Shown here in pieces: positions 1-11,477 of a DNA stretch of 64,000 bases. The notes under the pieces were generated by a model, which did not search any database, was not told where the DNA came from, and saw only the letters and a program-made list of their open reading frames with translations. Position 1 is the stretch's first letter. Each line of letters begins with the position of its first letter. The stretch lies in NCBI RefSeq assembly GCF_932274485.2, contig NC_065882.2:56147431-56211430 (forward strand), written 5' to 3'. This DNA comes from Patella vulgata. Its lineage: Eukaryota > Mollusca > Gastropoda > Patellidae. The position numbers and the translations under genes were made by a program.

Positions 1-267
1 TACCTATCTCATTATTGTGATCTTTAGCCAGTTTTGGACACTCGTTTATTAAAATTAAAATTTTAACTATTTATTCCGAGTTATCGTTGTTAGTGTTGGA
101 ATAAGCTACAAACCCCAGAAAACAGCACTTCGGTAAAACGTACAGTTATATTCAAATATTTTCATACATTCCATGTAACAATACACCAAGATACTATAAA
201 GATGTCGGAACCGTTTCACAAACCATAGCAAGATTTTACTTGCGGTTCGTGAAACGGCCCCTGATCT

Positions 268-665
268 GTAGAAATAAAATGGGGTTTAACGTCCCATTTT
301 TCTGCGACAACCGGGATAAAGATGACTGTTGTGCACCATGCAGTGTGATTTGGGGGAAATGTTGCCCGGACAACGGCGCTACAAGCTACTCTCATTTCGA
401 ATTCCAGCTGCCAAGTGTTCTTTTACGCGCGCATCAGCGTATAGACCGGACAATGTTCTTTGGCCACTACTCCACCCTACTCCTCTGACACTTGGAAACC
501 ACGTTGGTTGAACAGAAGAACATTGTCAAGGGTTCTTTTACGCGCACACCAGCGTGTAGACCGGACCTCGGTGTGTGGTCCCATCAAAACGATTAAATAC
601 TGTTCTTTGGGCACTACTCTATCCTGCTCCCCTGACACTTATAAAACACGTTGTTTGATCAGAAG
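268..665 (-). mobile_element. SINE-1 copy, diverged, with internal partial duplication
   Basis: The stretch from the AAATGGGGTTTAACGTCC motif through TTCTTTTACGCGC and TAGACCGGAC is the reverse complement of the 3' half of the tRNA-derived SINE seen full length at 6660-7037. The part around 410-517 recurs at 526-665 with about 115 bp offset and a ~35 bp extra piece, so the copy was partly duplicated in tandem. No tRNA-like head is recognisable. The short open frames across it are not coding. Confidence 0.75.
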
Positions 666-744
666 AAACAGAAAGACACATTACGTCGAACAATTACTTT
701 GCAAGATCTATAGTATTTCAGATGGTAACAACTGTCACAACTAA

Positions 745-1385
745 TCTCTGGTTTAGGTCAAAATAAACTAATTATTTGGGTTAATCTGGTGTGGTATTTC
801 GGTTAGCGATACCATAGCCTCCATAGGGTTAAAATTTCATATCGACAGAGTATGTTTAGTCGGTCTGTTTACTTATTCAATTTCTTTTTGACTTTTACTA
901 GCAAATGTATTTATAGTCGATCTGTTTAAATTTTTCTTTGACTTTTACTGTCAAATGTTATATTTGTACATCGTTGTTGTTAGTTAGTTGTATTTTACGT
1001 CCGCTTCCACCGAGGTGATATCGCAGACAAATTTGTACATCATATTATCATTAAATTTATATTAATCGACCGTCCTTCTTTTCACCCAGATCAAAAAGGA
1101 CTTTTAAACGGGCTTGATGTGCGCTTATTATAGGAGTTATTGAATGATCCAAATGCAAAATCTATGACATTTCTATGCCTATAACAATTTATTTGAACAT
1201 TCCAATATCTTAATCTTTATAATCACAAATAGTCCAACGTTCCACAATCATCTGATACAAATATTGAAGGTGGTTGGCCGCCTCGAATGTTTTCTATGCC
1301 CAAATCTATAGGCCGTGACGTCGTTTTGATACTCGGTTCCACTGTTTACTACCTAATCCTTCCGCCTCAACATCATAAATATTCA
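745..1385. other. AT-rich stretch, no gene seen
   Basis: No supported gene. Two similar stretches of about 50 bp near 860 and 915 share a TTTACTxxCAAATGT core. A motif at 1001-1035 (CTTCCACCGAGGTGATATCG then CAGACAAA) recurs near 4008 and 35104 and may be the remnant of an unnamed dispersed repeat. Confidence 0.4.
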
Positions 1386-1389
1386 CAGA

Positions 1390-2345
1390 AACCTAACAAA
1401 AAGCGATCCGATATGCGCGAATATCAATAGGAACCAAGATCTTTGGTTATAAAGATATATTTCAAGTTTCATCAAAATCGGATCAAAATATTATTGCGTC
1501 CTCTAGAGGTTCCACAACCTTATTTGATATACCATATATTTACACTATTTGCGTACGAAGTGTGGCCATTTAGTCCGACAGTTTTGGCCCGATTTTCACG
1601 AAATTCGAAATCAACCATGATTAGGGTGTAACGGTGATATATTCAAACGGTTTTTTTTAAATCAGAAAAATTGTGACCTCTAGAGGGACCACAAGCTAAA
1701 AACGCGATTTTTCGTACAATCAAGGGCCATAATTCAGAAAATTACAATCCGATATGCGCGAATATCGAAAGAAACCAAGATCTTTGGGTTATAAACATAT
1801 ATTTCAAGTTTCATCAAAATCGGATCAAAATTGTGACCTTTAGATATACCATATTTTTACACTATTTGCGTACGAGGGTGGACATTTTGTCCGGCAGTTT
1901 TGGTCCGATTTCCACGAAATTCGAACTCAAGCATCACCACAGTGTAAAGGTGATTTATTCGAGCGGTATTTTTTTAAATCGGATAATAATTGTGACCTTT
2001 AGACAGACCACAAGCTAAAAACGCGATTTTTCGTACAATCAGGGGCCATAATTCAGAAAGTTACGATCCGATATGCGAAGCTATCGAAAGGAACCAAGAT
2101 CTTTGAGTTATAAACATGCATTTCAAGTTTCATCAAAATCAGATGAAAATTGTGACCGCTAGAGTGTCCACAAGCTAAAAATGTGATTTTTCGTACAATC
2201 AGGGGCCATAATCCATAAAGTTATGGTCCGATGTATGCCAATATCGACAGGATCCGAGATCTTTGAGAGGTAGACCTATATTTTAAGTTTCGTCAAAATC
2301 GAATAAATTGTGAACGGATGGACAGGGGCGACGACAATATACATC
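1390..2345. repeat. Tandem array of ~160/320-bp units
   Basis: The unit opens with GATCCGATATGCGCGAATAT, runs through TTTCAAGTTTCATCAAAATC, GTGACCTCTAGAGGG and ACAAGCTAAAAACGCGATTT, and ends at GGGGCCATAATTCAGAAAG. It starts near 1405, 1747, 2065 and 2225. The first two units carry an extra ~170-bp module (TTTACACTATTTGCGTACGA to an AAACGG/GAGCGG stretch) that the last two lack. The array is noncoding: short open frames only reflect the repeated units. Arrays of this kind are known as 3' regions of some invertebrate mobile elements, but I cannot assign a family. Confidence 0.8.
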
Positions 2346-2495
2346 TACATGAAAATGTGGGCGTATAAAAAATTATATAATACTAATTATCTCATATTGA
2401 TCAACTCATCTGATCGTTGTTTGTCTTTTCTAAAGACTAGGCTGAACTAGCCGAATTTTGACATAATTTTCCATACTGGTTGACGTTAAAGATAT

Positions 2496-2812
2496 TCAGA
2501 TTTAATTAGCGAATATGTATGGATATCTTCCCGTTTTATATTTTAGGCTGATGCAAAGGCCGATGCGTTGAAAAGAATCAATTTGGTTCAAATGTAAAAT
2601 CAAAACTTGCATTCTATTGTCGCCCTCATTGTTTATTCATCCCCAATTAGCCATCACTAGTTCTCAAAAAAATATTTAAAAAATTATTCACATCTAATTT
2701 GCGAACATGTATTGATGTCTTCTCTTTTGATATTTAAGGGCGATTTTTAAGGGCGATGAGTTGAAAAGAATCAATTTGGTTCAAATTTAAAATCAAAACT
2801 AGCATTCTGTGC
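2496..2812. repeat. Direct duplication of ~130 bp, two diverged copies
   Basis: Copies at about 2496-2625 and 2684-2812 share TTGAAAAGAATCAATTTGGT, then TTCAAATxTAAAATCAAAAC, plus an upstream GCGAAxATGTATxGAT block. The offset is about 188 bp. No coding content was seen. Confidence 0.6.
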
Positions 2813-2879
2813 CAATCCTATTTCTTTATTTTTTCTATTAACAAATTCCATCGACACAACAAAGAATGGCGCCAGAAAC

Positions 2880-3790
2880 AATCATTGGAAAGCTGTTTTA
2901 ATAGCAATTGTAATATACACACACCTACACCAAATCAATGACAACTGCTCAACAAGTATGTCAAAAGACCGGCCATGTCAAACTGCAATGCAAATTAATG
3001 AATAAAATGTAACTCAATAAAAAAACTAAATAAGGAAGAAATGTGTCTGTATTTGATCAGGTGATTCGGAAATATGTCGTCCTATTGCTATGAATCAATT
3101 TAATTTCAATTTAATTTTTACCACAGATAAAGCAACATGTGACAATCTCTTGTTCAAAAGCAGGAGTGAGGTTCATCATGGAAAACACAAACTGGAAGTA
3201 ACGAACACTGTCCACCCTACATTTTAACTCTCACACCCTTCCGCCTCAGAATCATGAATATTCACCCAAACCGGTCAGAAAATGTATATTCAAGCCCTTT
3301 TATTCGATTCTACACCAAAAAGTTAACAAAGATCGCCATCCAAAATGCGGGACCCTTGTTTTGTGGTGACGGCGTAAGAATAATTGGTGATTGATGTCCA
3401 GATGAAAGACTAGAGATAGCCATTTGTCATGTAAATTTCAATACTTAGGATTATGTTCCCATCACCACTACTCAGTGGCTTTTATAAAGTCAATTAGTCC
3501 CTTTTATCTTGTTTTGTATATTATAACCCCATTGTGACATAGGCCTTTGATCTTGTTGTTGTTATGAATGGTTTCAACCTTGTTATTGTAAATTTGTCTG
3601 TATATGTTGCTTGAAATTTTGTTATATTGTATTAGCTTGAAAACGCTGAGAGAATACTCTTCGAAACGTCACCTAAATAAATCAGTAGCTGTATGTTTAT
3701 AGTTAAATCAGTAATAAGTATGTTTATAGTTTATTTTTCTGACCAGTTACTAAATGCCACTTAGAGAATATTCAATTTTATCGTTGTTCT
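2880..3790. other. Stretch without recognised gene
   Basis: No supported gene. Near 3650-3675 an AGAGAATACTCTTCGAAACG motif precedes a short AATAAATCAGTA repeat. Similar CGAAACGTC motifs occur at the ends of some retroelements, but there is no accompanying coding sequence, so no call is made. Confidence 0.35.
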
Positions 3791-3804
3791 AATAACATGG
3801 AATA

Positions 3805-4540
3805 TTTCATATACCATTTAGAATCCCCCAAAATGAATGAAACTCCTTCAAATATACCATTTAGAAATCCCCCAAAAGAATGGAAACCCTTCAAATATAA
3901 AAGCACAACCACCATGTGGAATACAATCACTGGTTTGTACGCGACGATAGTATTGTTTCCAAACACAAATGATAGTTAATATGTAAAATGGGTTTATCTA
4001 ACATCAGCTTCGAGGTGTTGAGGTGATATCACAGACAAAATAATAAACTAATAGGTATAGTAATACAAAGCGAATTTTCAATTCGTACACATACCAATTA
4101 TTGCTTATCGAAACAAGGAGATAACTGATTGGGGTTTAACATAGGGCAATCTTTCATTTAGACCCCCCCCCCCCACACACACATACAACCAAAGGGATTG
4201 AATCCCCAATAGTTTACCTATTCTCATCGTCAGAAAAGGGACCCCCCTCCCTTCAATTATATCATTTAGAAACCGCAATAAGGAAATGAAATGAAATGGG
4301 GTTTATTTCAGCCTACTGTTCTGCTCCTAAACTGGGCTAAATAAGACGAGCATACGCCATACAGTGTGCTATGAGGGAAATTTTGCCCAGGGCAGCGGCA
4401 CTATCGCCTACTCTTATATCGAATACCATCTGCCAAGGAATCTTGTACGTGCATTCCAATATCAAACTCTTTAACATAATGCTACAATTTAGAAAACCCT
4501 ATCCCTTCATATGGGTGTATACCATTTTAAAACTCAATAT
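3805..4540. repeat. Degenerate ~43-bp minisatellite ladder
   Basis: A unit with ACCATTTAGAAATCCCCCAA and a following GAATGxAAxCCCTTCAAATA part occurs twice in tandem at 3813-3899. Degraded versions sit near 4153, 4258 and 4488. They are separated by poly-C (12 C at 4163-4174) and by the SINE-1 copy at 4278-4460. Overlapping open frames on both strands are by-products of the repeats. Confidence 0.55.
4278..4460 (-). mobile_element. SINE-1 copy, 5'-truncated
   Basis: Begins (in plus coordinates) with the family tail AAATGAAATGAAATGGGGTT and holds the conserved body motifs CATACGCCATACAGTGTGCT and GCCAAGGAATCTTGTACGTG. It stops before the tRNA-like head, as usual for a 5'-truncated reverse-transcribed insertion on the minus strand. 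Confidence 0.85.
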
Positions 4541-4550
4541 GGAATGACTA

Positions 4551-4592
4551 CCCCCCCCCCCCAACGCTCCTACCTGCCCCCCCCCCCCCCCC
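4551..4592. repeat. Two long poly-C tracts (12 and 16 C)
   Basis: C runs at 4551-4562 and 4577-4592 are separated by 14 bp. They stand out in AT-rich DNA and lie between two SINE-1 copies. Such tracts can form i-motif or G-quadruplex structures and are also error-prone in sequencing. Confidence 0.8.
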
Positions 4593-4664
4593 GCTTCCCG
4601 CCGATTAGATAATTTAAAAGGAGTGTGCAATAGTTCAACCTTTATGGATGACGCGCTTAATAAA

Positions 4665-4966
4665 TAAAATGAAACGAAATGTGGTTTAATGTCTTGCTGT
4701 TCTACTCCGAAGAAGGGCATACGCCATACACTGTTCTATGATGGGAAATTTACCCTGACAGCGACTCTACGGCCTACTCTTATATCGATTTCCAGCTGCC
4801 AACTATTCTTTTACGTGTACAGGGGACCTCGGGTCGTCCCATCCGAAGGATTCTTCGCTGTAACTTACCAGGCCCTTTGTCCTACACCACTGACAAGGGT
4901 GGGGTGGGCGCGCCAGTTTAGCGATTGAACGTCACACTCACTGAGCCACCGTGGCCCCTGACGTGA
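4665..4966 (-). mobile_element. SINE-1 copy, nearly full length
   Basis: In plus coordinates it runs from the AAAATGAAACGAAATGTGGT tail to CACTGAGCCACCGTGGCCCC. Reverse-complemented, the latter is the box-A side of the tRNA-like head (CCACGGTGGCTCAGTGAG). The body contains the family motifs CCAGGCCCTTTGTCCTACAC and TTTTACGTGTACAGGGGACC. About 300 bp long with many substitutions, so not a recent insertion. Confidence 0.85.
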
Positions 4967-5039
4967 TTAATACGGCTGTGTGTTTGAAATTATACTACGG
5001 CCGACGAGGTGTAGGTCACCGGGGTTAAACTACCTGGTG

Positions 5040-5062
5040 CTAACATTAGGGTTAGGGTTAAA
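5040..5062. repeat. Short interstitial TTAGGG motif
   Basis: Two adjoining TTAGGG units (ATTAGGGTTAGGGTTAAAAC). This is the canonical animal telomere repeat, but two units can arise by chance. Confidence 0.4.
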
Positions 5063-5259
5063 ACATATGTGGCCGAAACATCACACATTTATAATAGTAC
5101 TATACCTGGAGATGGCGATGGTTGTCGGGTAGAAACCAGATTATGCTTATTTATACTCTTATATGAACACTCGATACCGTTTTCCCAATCAGTGCCAGGT
5201 TAGTTGTAGCTGTTGAATTGGATAGATAACATTCATTTTAATAATAATGGATATCCTAC

Positions 5260-5743
5260 CTTCAGCTTTAATTGTTGTCGGATTCTTGAGATTATTTATA
5301 GAGTGATGCCTGTGCTTGGGATGCCAGACTAAAGATGGTTTATTTCCTTTGACCATCTTGGGTGGAACGTCAAATGGTAATTCGTTACAATCATCGAACT
5401 TGGAACCAATCTTCACACAAATATCAGATTTTTCGGAAAACACGGTCCCTTTTTGGCATGGCGGTAATTCTGCCACCATTCCATGCGAGCAGATAAATGA
5501 CCTGCTACAATTTGAGGGGTGGCGAACCAATGTTTCATCATTTTTGAAACTGCAATGAACTTCAACATATTTTCGACCATTATCGATAACGTCTGGTAGC
5601 GGTTCTGGTATATATCGGTAATTTGAAGTATTAAGCGGAAGACGATCTGTGTCAAAATAGTCGTCCCCACTATCTTCTGAACAGTCAACAAAAACGCCCC
5701 ATATTAGTAGAATCACGGGTATAAAAGTCAATCTTATAATCAT
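5260..5743 (-). CDS. Secreted chitin-binding (peritrophin-A/CBM14) protein, first coding exon
   Basis: The frame starts at a Met with A at -3 (AACAATGA) and opens with a signal peptide: MIIRLTF followed by a hydrophobic run ending near residue 21. Residues 64-119 form one CBM14 domain. Its six cysteines are spaced C-x14-C-x5-C-x10-C-x12-C-x9-C, inside the family pattern, with the aromatic position of the RSFIC motif present. CBM14 proteins bind chitin outside the cell (peritrophic matrix, cuticle, shell matrix). A His/Pro/Lys-rich tail follows. The uninterrupted frame runs on to 5189, but a good splice donor (GAAG|GTAGGA at 5260/5259) suggests this is exon 1 and the last ~24 residues are intron. 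The proposed intron holds the SINE-1 copy at 4665-4966. I could not find the next exon. Confidence 0.72.
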
Positions 5744-6655
5744 TGTTAACGCTAAGCACTACAATCCCACATGCATCGAAGAGTAACAGTTACAAAACTG
5801 ACCCTAATCAGAAAGAGTGCCATCTACGTCTTTACCTCATGCGGGCTTTGTTTACTATCGGATGTTTTGAAGTTTGACATCAACTTGCAGAAATCAAATT
5901 GAACAAATAAGTTCTTATTGACATACAATAGGAAAACAGGTCGACTGTTTGAACACCAATCGGCAAGCAAACGTCGCGTGTTGCATCTCGATCAAGTAGT
6001 GCGAGTTGGTCTAAGGAACAATTCGACCTCCGCGCAGCTACACCTTTTTGGCACCTTACGAGAATGACTGGCACGTTCTGTTTACTGTTATACGGCCGCA
6101 AAAAATTCCCATGCTCCGTTTGATCACATTCTTAATCCTTTTCGGTTGTATTACGAGGAAAAAACGCAAGGGATGTTATACGTCCATAGTTTTGTAATAT
6201 ACGCCAGCTGAGAAGAGAGATTTTATGGAATGATAGTATTACGCTGTTGACCCTGTAAACACACCTTTGTATGCGATGCGCATTTCAGACAACCATAGAG
6301 GATGTTGTATATGTGAACATCATCACAAACTCCACAATGGCCATCTAAATATAAACCGTGTGAAAATATTTACAATCATATTTTGTTTTCTGGCTTTAAC
6401 TTTCTGCATTTTTAAAGACACAACTACACAACGTCCTTTCTGTCAAAGTAAAAATAATCTTGCACCTGTTTTTAGGACACAAATAAATTTTTGTTTGACC
6501 GTAGTGAAGTACATGCATTGTGGGCTAATAGTAAGTTATTCTCGCGGCATTGAGCCCAAACAAGATTAATGATTTTATTCATAAAAAAATGTCCGTTTGA
6601 ACATACTTTTATTAGAATTGTTCAACACGTCTTGGATCGGTATCAGTGACGTATA
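5744..6655. other. Upstream region of the CBM14 exon
   Basis: This lies 5' of the minus-strand CBM14 exon, so any promoter and 5' UTR should be here. I see no convincing TATA box or conserved element. A GC-richer patch at 5930-6075 carries a 74-codon minus frame with no recognisable domain, and a 100-codon plus frame at 6267-6569 is also unrecognised. I do not call either a gene. Confidence 0.35.
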
Positions 6656-6659
6656 GGAT

Positions 6660-7037
6660 GTGGGGATCACGGTGGCTAAGTGGGTAAGACGCTGGCTCGC
6701 TAGCCTGGAGGTCGGGTGTTCGGTCCCTGCATTGGCCGAGAAGGTTCATCCAGATCTTCAGGCGTGGTTCTCCCTTGTTAGTGATGCAAGACGGACGGCC
6801 TGACAAGGACAGCAGTCTAGTCGCTCGGATGGGACGAAAAACCAAGGTCCCGTGTACACATTGGCGTTCACGTAAAAGATCTCTTAATAGTTGGAATTCG
6901 ATATAAGTGTAGGTTGTAGTGCCGCTGTCCGGGTAAAATTTCCCCCCATAGCACACTATATGGTGTATGCCGTCTTCATTAGCCCAGTTCGGAACAGAAC
7001 AGTAGGACGTTTAACCCCATTTCATTTCATTTCATTT
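6660..7037 (+). mobile_element. SINE-1, full-length reference copy
   Basis: The head resembles a tRNA gene with internal Pol III promoter boxes: GGTGGCTAAGTGGGTAAGAC for box A, and GGTCGGGTGTTCGGTCCCTG holding the degenerate box B. A ~250-bp body follows (GTGTACACATTGGCGTTCAC, CATAGCACACTATATGGTGT). The 3' tail is GGACGTTTAACCCCATTTCA with TTTCA repeats. Flanks ATAGGATGT (near 6653) and ATAAGATGT (near 7042) could be a diverged target-site duplication, matching at 8 of 9. Mobilisation would depend on a LINE reverse transcriptase. Other copies in this window are fragments of this unit. Confidence 0.88.
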
Positions 7038-7059
7038 TGCATAAGATGTATATACTGGA

Positions 7060-8360
7060 AGAGCCCAATATGTGTCTAATGCCTGCGTCACTACTGGAAT
7101 TTAAAGTAAAGATTTACTGAATGAGAAAAATGATGTTAACCGTTCATTTAATAAACTAGGTCATTTCGGAACATTTGATATATGTTTATTTCAACAGTTC
7201 CCCGTTTTAGACTACTGCCCCCCCCCCCCTTCGTATTATTGGGTGATAAGATATCTAATTGTAGCATTACTGGACTAATTAGAACGCTTGTGTTATTCCA
7301 TAAACGTGGTCATAGTTACTCTCCGTGAAAACTAAATTTTGATAAAGACTTAAAATTTGGCCTTTCTTTACAGATTTGACCGTCTAACGGAGAGCATGTC
7401 TTTGAAAAATCTTATGAAATTATCGTTGTGGTAAAGAACAAAACGATTTGTATTCTAACATTCCCCCATCAATATTTAACACCATTAGACTTAGGCCCTT
7501 CACCGACGTGGTTTTTCAAAAATTTGATTTTCTATTTCTATACACCCTTTGAATTTGTTTATAGTGCAGATCCCAACAAGACATAACGAAATTGCGACTA
7601 AAACTCTGTATAACGAATGTCGCGGATATCTTCATTACTCTAATGTAACATTCTAATCCCGGTGGCTTATTTGTAACGAAATATATAATTCCATAAAATA
7701 TCTAATGTCATTGGTATTCGTTTCAGAAATAATTTTGTCAGATCCCGAAGCGAGCAAGACGGTCTGTAATTTGTAAGAAATATTGTAATTATTTTGACAA
7801 CTGAGTGAATGAACAAGAATCAAAAGGTCACTGGCTAACGAAGCACAGGAACTAAAATCCGATAAGCAAATTACTTACAAATTAGCTACCCATACGTTCA
7901 TTAAATACAAGACATCGGGTTCATTGGATAAATTAAGAAGTGCGACATTGCACAAATGTGGTTAGGACATTCGGTCGTACTAATCACCGATAATGAACGA
8001 CGAGATCGTGTTTTTATCAATAGCGTCCAAAGTACTGCTTAAATGATCGAAAGATATGTTATAGATATGCATATTCTACACACCATATCCAAAGTATAAA
8101 TGATTTCACAAACAGTTGGCAAAATTAGGGATAAAATATACATTTGTAAAGCGACGTAATACCGACAAGGAGACACTATTATAGCTTACAATAAATAAAC
8201 TATCTAAATAATCCACAGAAATAATTTCAATTGTTGGTCACACTACTTTGAGTCCTATTGATAACTTGGAGTACTTATGGTTTTTTAGCGGTAATTAGAC
8301 CCTAAATTTGGGGATCGTACTAATCGACAGCATGGAGATAGAGTACTCATTTTACAGATA
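7060..8360. other. AT-rich stretch, no gene seen
   Basis: Contains a 12-C tract at 7218-7229 and no supported coding region, structured repeat or mobile element. Confidence 0.4.
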
Positions 8361-8363
8361 CTA

Positions 8364-8680
8364 CAGGGTTCCCGCCGCTTCGTCAAACATTTTTTCAAGG
8401 ATATTCAAGGATAAATATACGTCAAATTCAAGGATTTTCAAGGACATTTTTTAGCCTAAAGTTACAATTTTTCATCTTAAAAATAACCAAAACATTACCA
8501 ACTATCGTTATAATCTCATATTTAAAAGGAATTAAAGACATTTGAAACAAAATTAAGGATCTCAACTGAAATTCAAGGATATTTTCCTATTTCCGCGAAA
8601 TTCAAGGATATTCAAGACCTTGAAAATGAAATTTTAAATTTAAGGATATTCAAGGATTTTCAAGGACCGCGGGAACCCTG
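8364..8680. mobile_element. hAT-like MITE, 317 bp
   Basis: The ends are a perfect 12-bp inverted repeat, CAGGGTTCCCGC and GCGGGAACCCTG. Such CAGGG ends, followed by repeats of CCTTGAAAATCCTTGAA type, are typical of animal hAT elements. Inside, TTCAAGGATATTCAAGGAT motifs point inward from both ends (8393-8445 and 8568-8665). Both flanks carry TACTA, shorter than the usual 8-bp hAT duplication, so the flanks are probably eroded. There is no transposase. Confidence 0.75.
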
Positions 8681-9074
8681 TACTACGCATCATCTTAACC
8701 GATGCACTAGGATCGAGATCAATGTCGACTTCAGTCTGAAGATTTAATTTTACACGGGACTTCGATTTTGACTTAATTCTAGAATACACACTACTTCGTG
8801 CACAGTCCACGTTACTACTTACGTCTAAATAGAAAGAACCATTAGATTTCTGAGCAATAGTGTCCCGGAGTATGAACTGACACGACCAGTACAACGCACG
8901 TTATTGCATGTTGTATTTATGTCGTTATTTTATTTGACCAATGCGGCTTCAGATTTATTGAGATAGAAATTCACTTCAAATGGGGTGTTGCTAAAACGAT
9001 GAACGAAACGAGAAACGCGACGGGATGCTTAGCATATTGCCGTACATTCAGAAAAATCTCGTTTTGTTATCGAA

Positions 9075-9372
9075 ATGAAATGGGGTTTAACGGCCTATGT
9101 TTCTGCTCCGATTGGGCTACGCAATACAGTGTGCTATGAAGGAAATTTTGCACGAACAGTATTGTTACGGCTTACTTTTATATCGAATTCCAACTTTCAA
9201 GGTTTTTTTACGTTCACGCTAATATGTACACGGGACCTCTAGACACTGTCCTTGTCAGGCCCTCCATCCAGCACCACAGACAAGGGAAAAACATGCCGGA
9301 AAACTACGAGGAATTTTCGCGACCAACACCGGGAGGCAAACCGAGACCACCCGGCTAGCGAGCCAGCGACTC
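9075..9372 (-). mobile_element. SINE-1 copy, nearly full length
   Basis: In plus coordinates it runs from the tail GAAATGAAATGGGGTTTAAC to the tRNA-like head, whose reverse complement includes GCTGGCTCGCTAGCCGGGTG. The body is intact in order: CAATACAGTGTGCTATGAAG, TTTACGTTCACGCTAATATG, CTGTCCTTGTCAGGCCCTCC. A 150-codon plus frame crosses its head end and runs to 9704. It has no recognised domain and is judged fortuitous. Confidence 0.85.
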
Positions 9373-9379
9373 CCGATTT

Positions 9380-11470
9380 GCTATCGAATGATTGGTATTT
9401 TAATAGCGGTCTTCCTAATTTGAAAAAGATTAAACAAGAAACCCTTGACAGTAAACTGACGACAATAAAACCAGATAATAAAATGTGGTTTGTAGACTGT
9501 TGCCAGTGGATTTTAGATATTAATTTTGCCCGGGGTCGGTATCTTTACGTGTTACCATTGTTACCATTTGTATCAGTCATGCACCAGCAAACGCTAGGTG
9601 TGGTATGGTACCATGCATATAACGGACAAAATAATCTAACGTTATTTTTAAAAACAAGTTCAACTTTGCGACTAGAAATACGTGGAGGAAAACGTGGTTT
9701 ATAACCATGGAAATAACCAATCTAAGCGTGGTCATGTTAAAATGCCAGTCTGTGATGGATGTATATAAAATATTTAAGACCCCTAAAACAAAGAGTCCTT
9801 TTTATAACTTATTTTTATTACTAATTACCAATTAGCAACAATCTAAGAGGATCTTTCATTGATAAAAAACTGAAACAGTAAACGAAGACCTTCCAATAAT
9901 GGCCATACAATACCTGCCACGTTTGTCCTTGATGAGCTCCGGTCAACGTTCGAGAAAACTGCTCTATTTGACTGAAACTAATTTATAATTAGATTGTGTT
10001 TTGTTTTCTGCCTGAACTTGTTATGACTAAACGATAAAATGGTTTAATTTGGTGTCATTATAATAATAGACATATCATCAATAAAATGAAATATGCAAAT
10101 TATTTAGAACCGATGGCTTGTCATATATAGTGTCACATTATATATGTTTAGTTGTCCGCGTAAAATCAATATTTTGACATCGTTTTGAAGAAAACTATAG
10201 ACCCCCCCCCCCCCCAGTGAACTTTATTAAACATAAGAAACTCGATTAAATGATGTATTTGAAAAACGCGCTCTAAATTAAGCTTAATCTCCATGCATAC
10301 GCAGATTATGGCGGCCTCTAAAATTGAAGTAACCCCATACTCACGAGCATCTTTTGGATTAAGAGGACATTTATGACGCTGTGTCTCATTTTTCAAAGAT
10401 ATTTAAAAAGTATTCCTTCGAAAGCAAATATTCGAGTCAGGGCTGGATATAGCGTTTACGGGACTTATATAATAAGCGAATTGTGTTGTCCTCAATACCT
10501 CGAGAATATGAAGCAATTCGACCAGATGTCGCCTGTACAGCTTAAGGGTAGCAATTTAGATAATACACCAATTTCATCAGATTACAATGAACGTGTGATT
10601 AGCTAGAAAAGACCGAATCAATTTATCTGGCGACCAGTCTTTTTGTCCTACTTATTTACAAATCACAAGCAGTCAGTATGAGTTAAGTCATGAAGCGAAA
10701 TGACAGTCTTGTTCTTGTTTCCTAAGTACATGCCATTTAATCGAGTGAAATATATAGAATGTAAGTAGCCCGGACCCCTCTTTCGTCTACCACTTCAGCA
10801 ATGGCTAACACACTAACAATTATTTGTCTGCGACAATTCATAGCTCAAAATGACCGATGCGAACAATCACCAATTTGGAACAACAGTTGACTGCAACAGA
10901 TTATCTGCGAAAGAGTCAGAAAAAAATATCTCCAAAGAACCACCGGTGATGACTGTTAAATCTGTTTCAAGATGTTCAAGAGTCATTGTTTAAGTATAGA
11001 TTTTTAGAAATTAAGCTATTCCGATTTTCTATAAAATCATCAACATTTAACATATCCTAAACTCATTAGAACCTAGGACGTGTACCACCAAATTGTTTTT
11101 TGGAGTTTCAAACCCAAGCGCACTACAAAGAATTTCGTGATGTGCCTTCATCGCAAGAATACGCCTTGATTTATAACGTTTTAACTACAGCTGCGTCATT
11201 TTTGCACACGACTTTCATTTTTAACAGATGCAGCTCGAATTAAATGTATGTTTTAATTTTTATGAACTCCGATATTTGACTTAGTAACTGGGCCAGGTCA
11301 ATCCACGTTATCTCTAAAATCGTATTTTATGATCCTATTGAAATCTGATTAGTCGCTGCTGTGAAACACCATAAAAGCGAACATAAGTCAATATCTTTAC
11401 AATAACTATCTCAAAATGTATTTTCGAATGACGCGATTAAATTCATTACAACATCAATGGCATCTGTCAA
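9380..11470. other. Gene-free stretch
   Basis: AT-rich with a 14-C tract at 10202-10215. Short frames at 9380-9704 and 10166-10606 show no domain, no splice context and no similarity that I recognise. Confidence 0.4.
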
Positions 11471-11477
11471 TGTTTAA

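Noticed and set aside
3640-3700. Penelope-like or LINE 3' end (CTCTTCGAAACGTC motif)
   Set aside because: A motif alone, without coding sequence or a second copy, is too weak.
5040-5062. Telomeric TTAGGG pair as a chromosome-fusion scar
   Set aside because: Only two units. Chance occurrence is likely.
9252-9704. 150-codon plus-strand open frame
   Set aside because: It begins inside a SINE-1 copy read on the opposite strand and has no domain or splice context. Chance frame.
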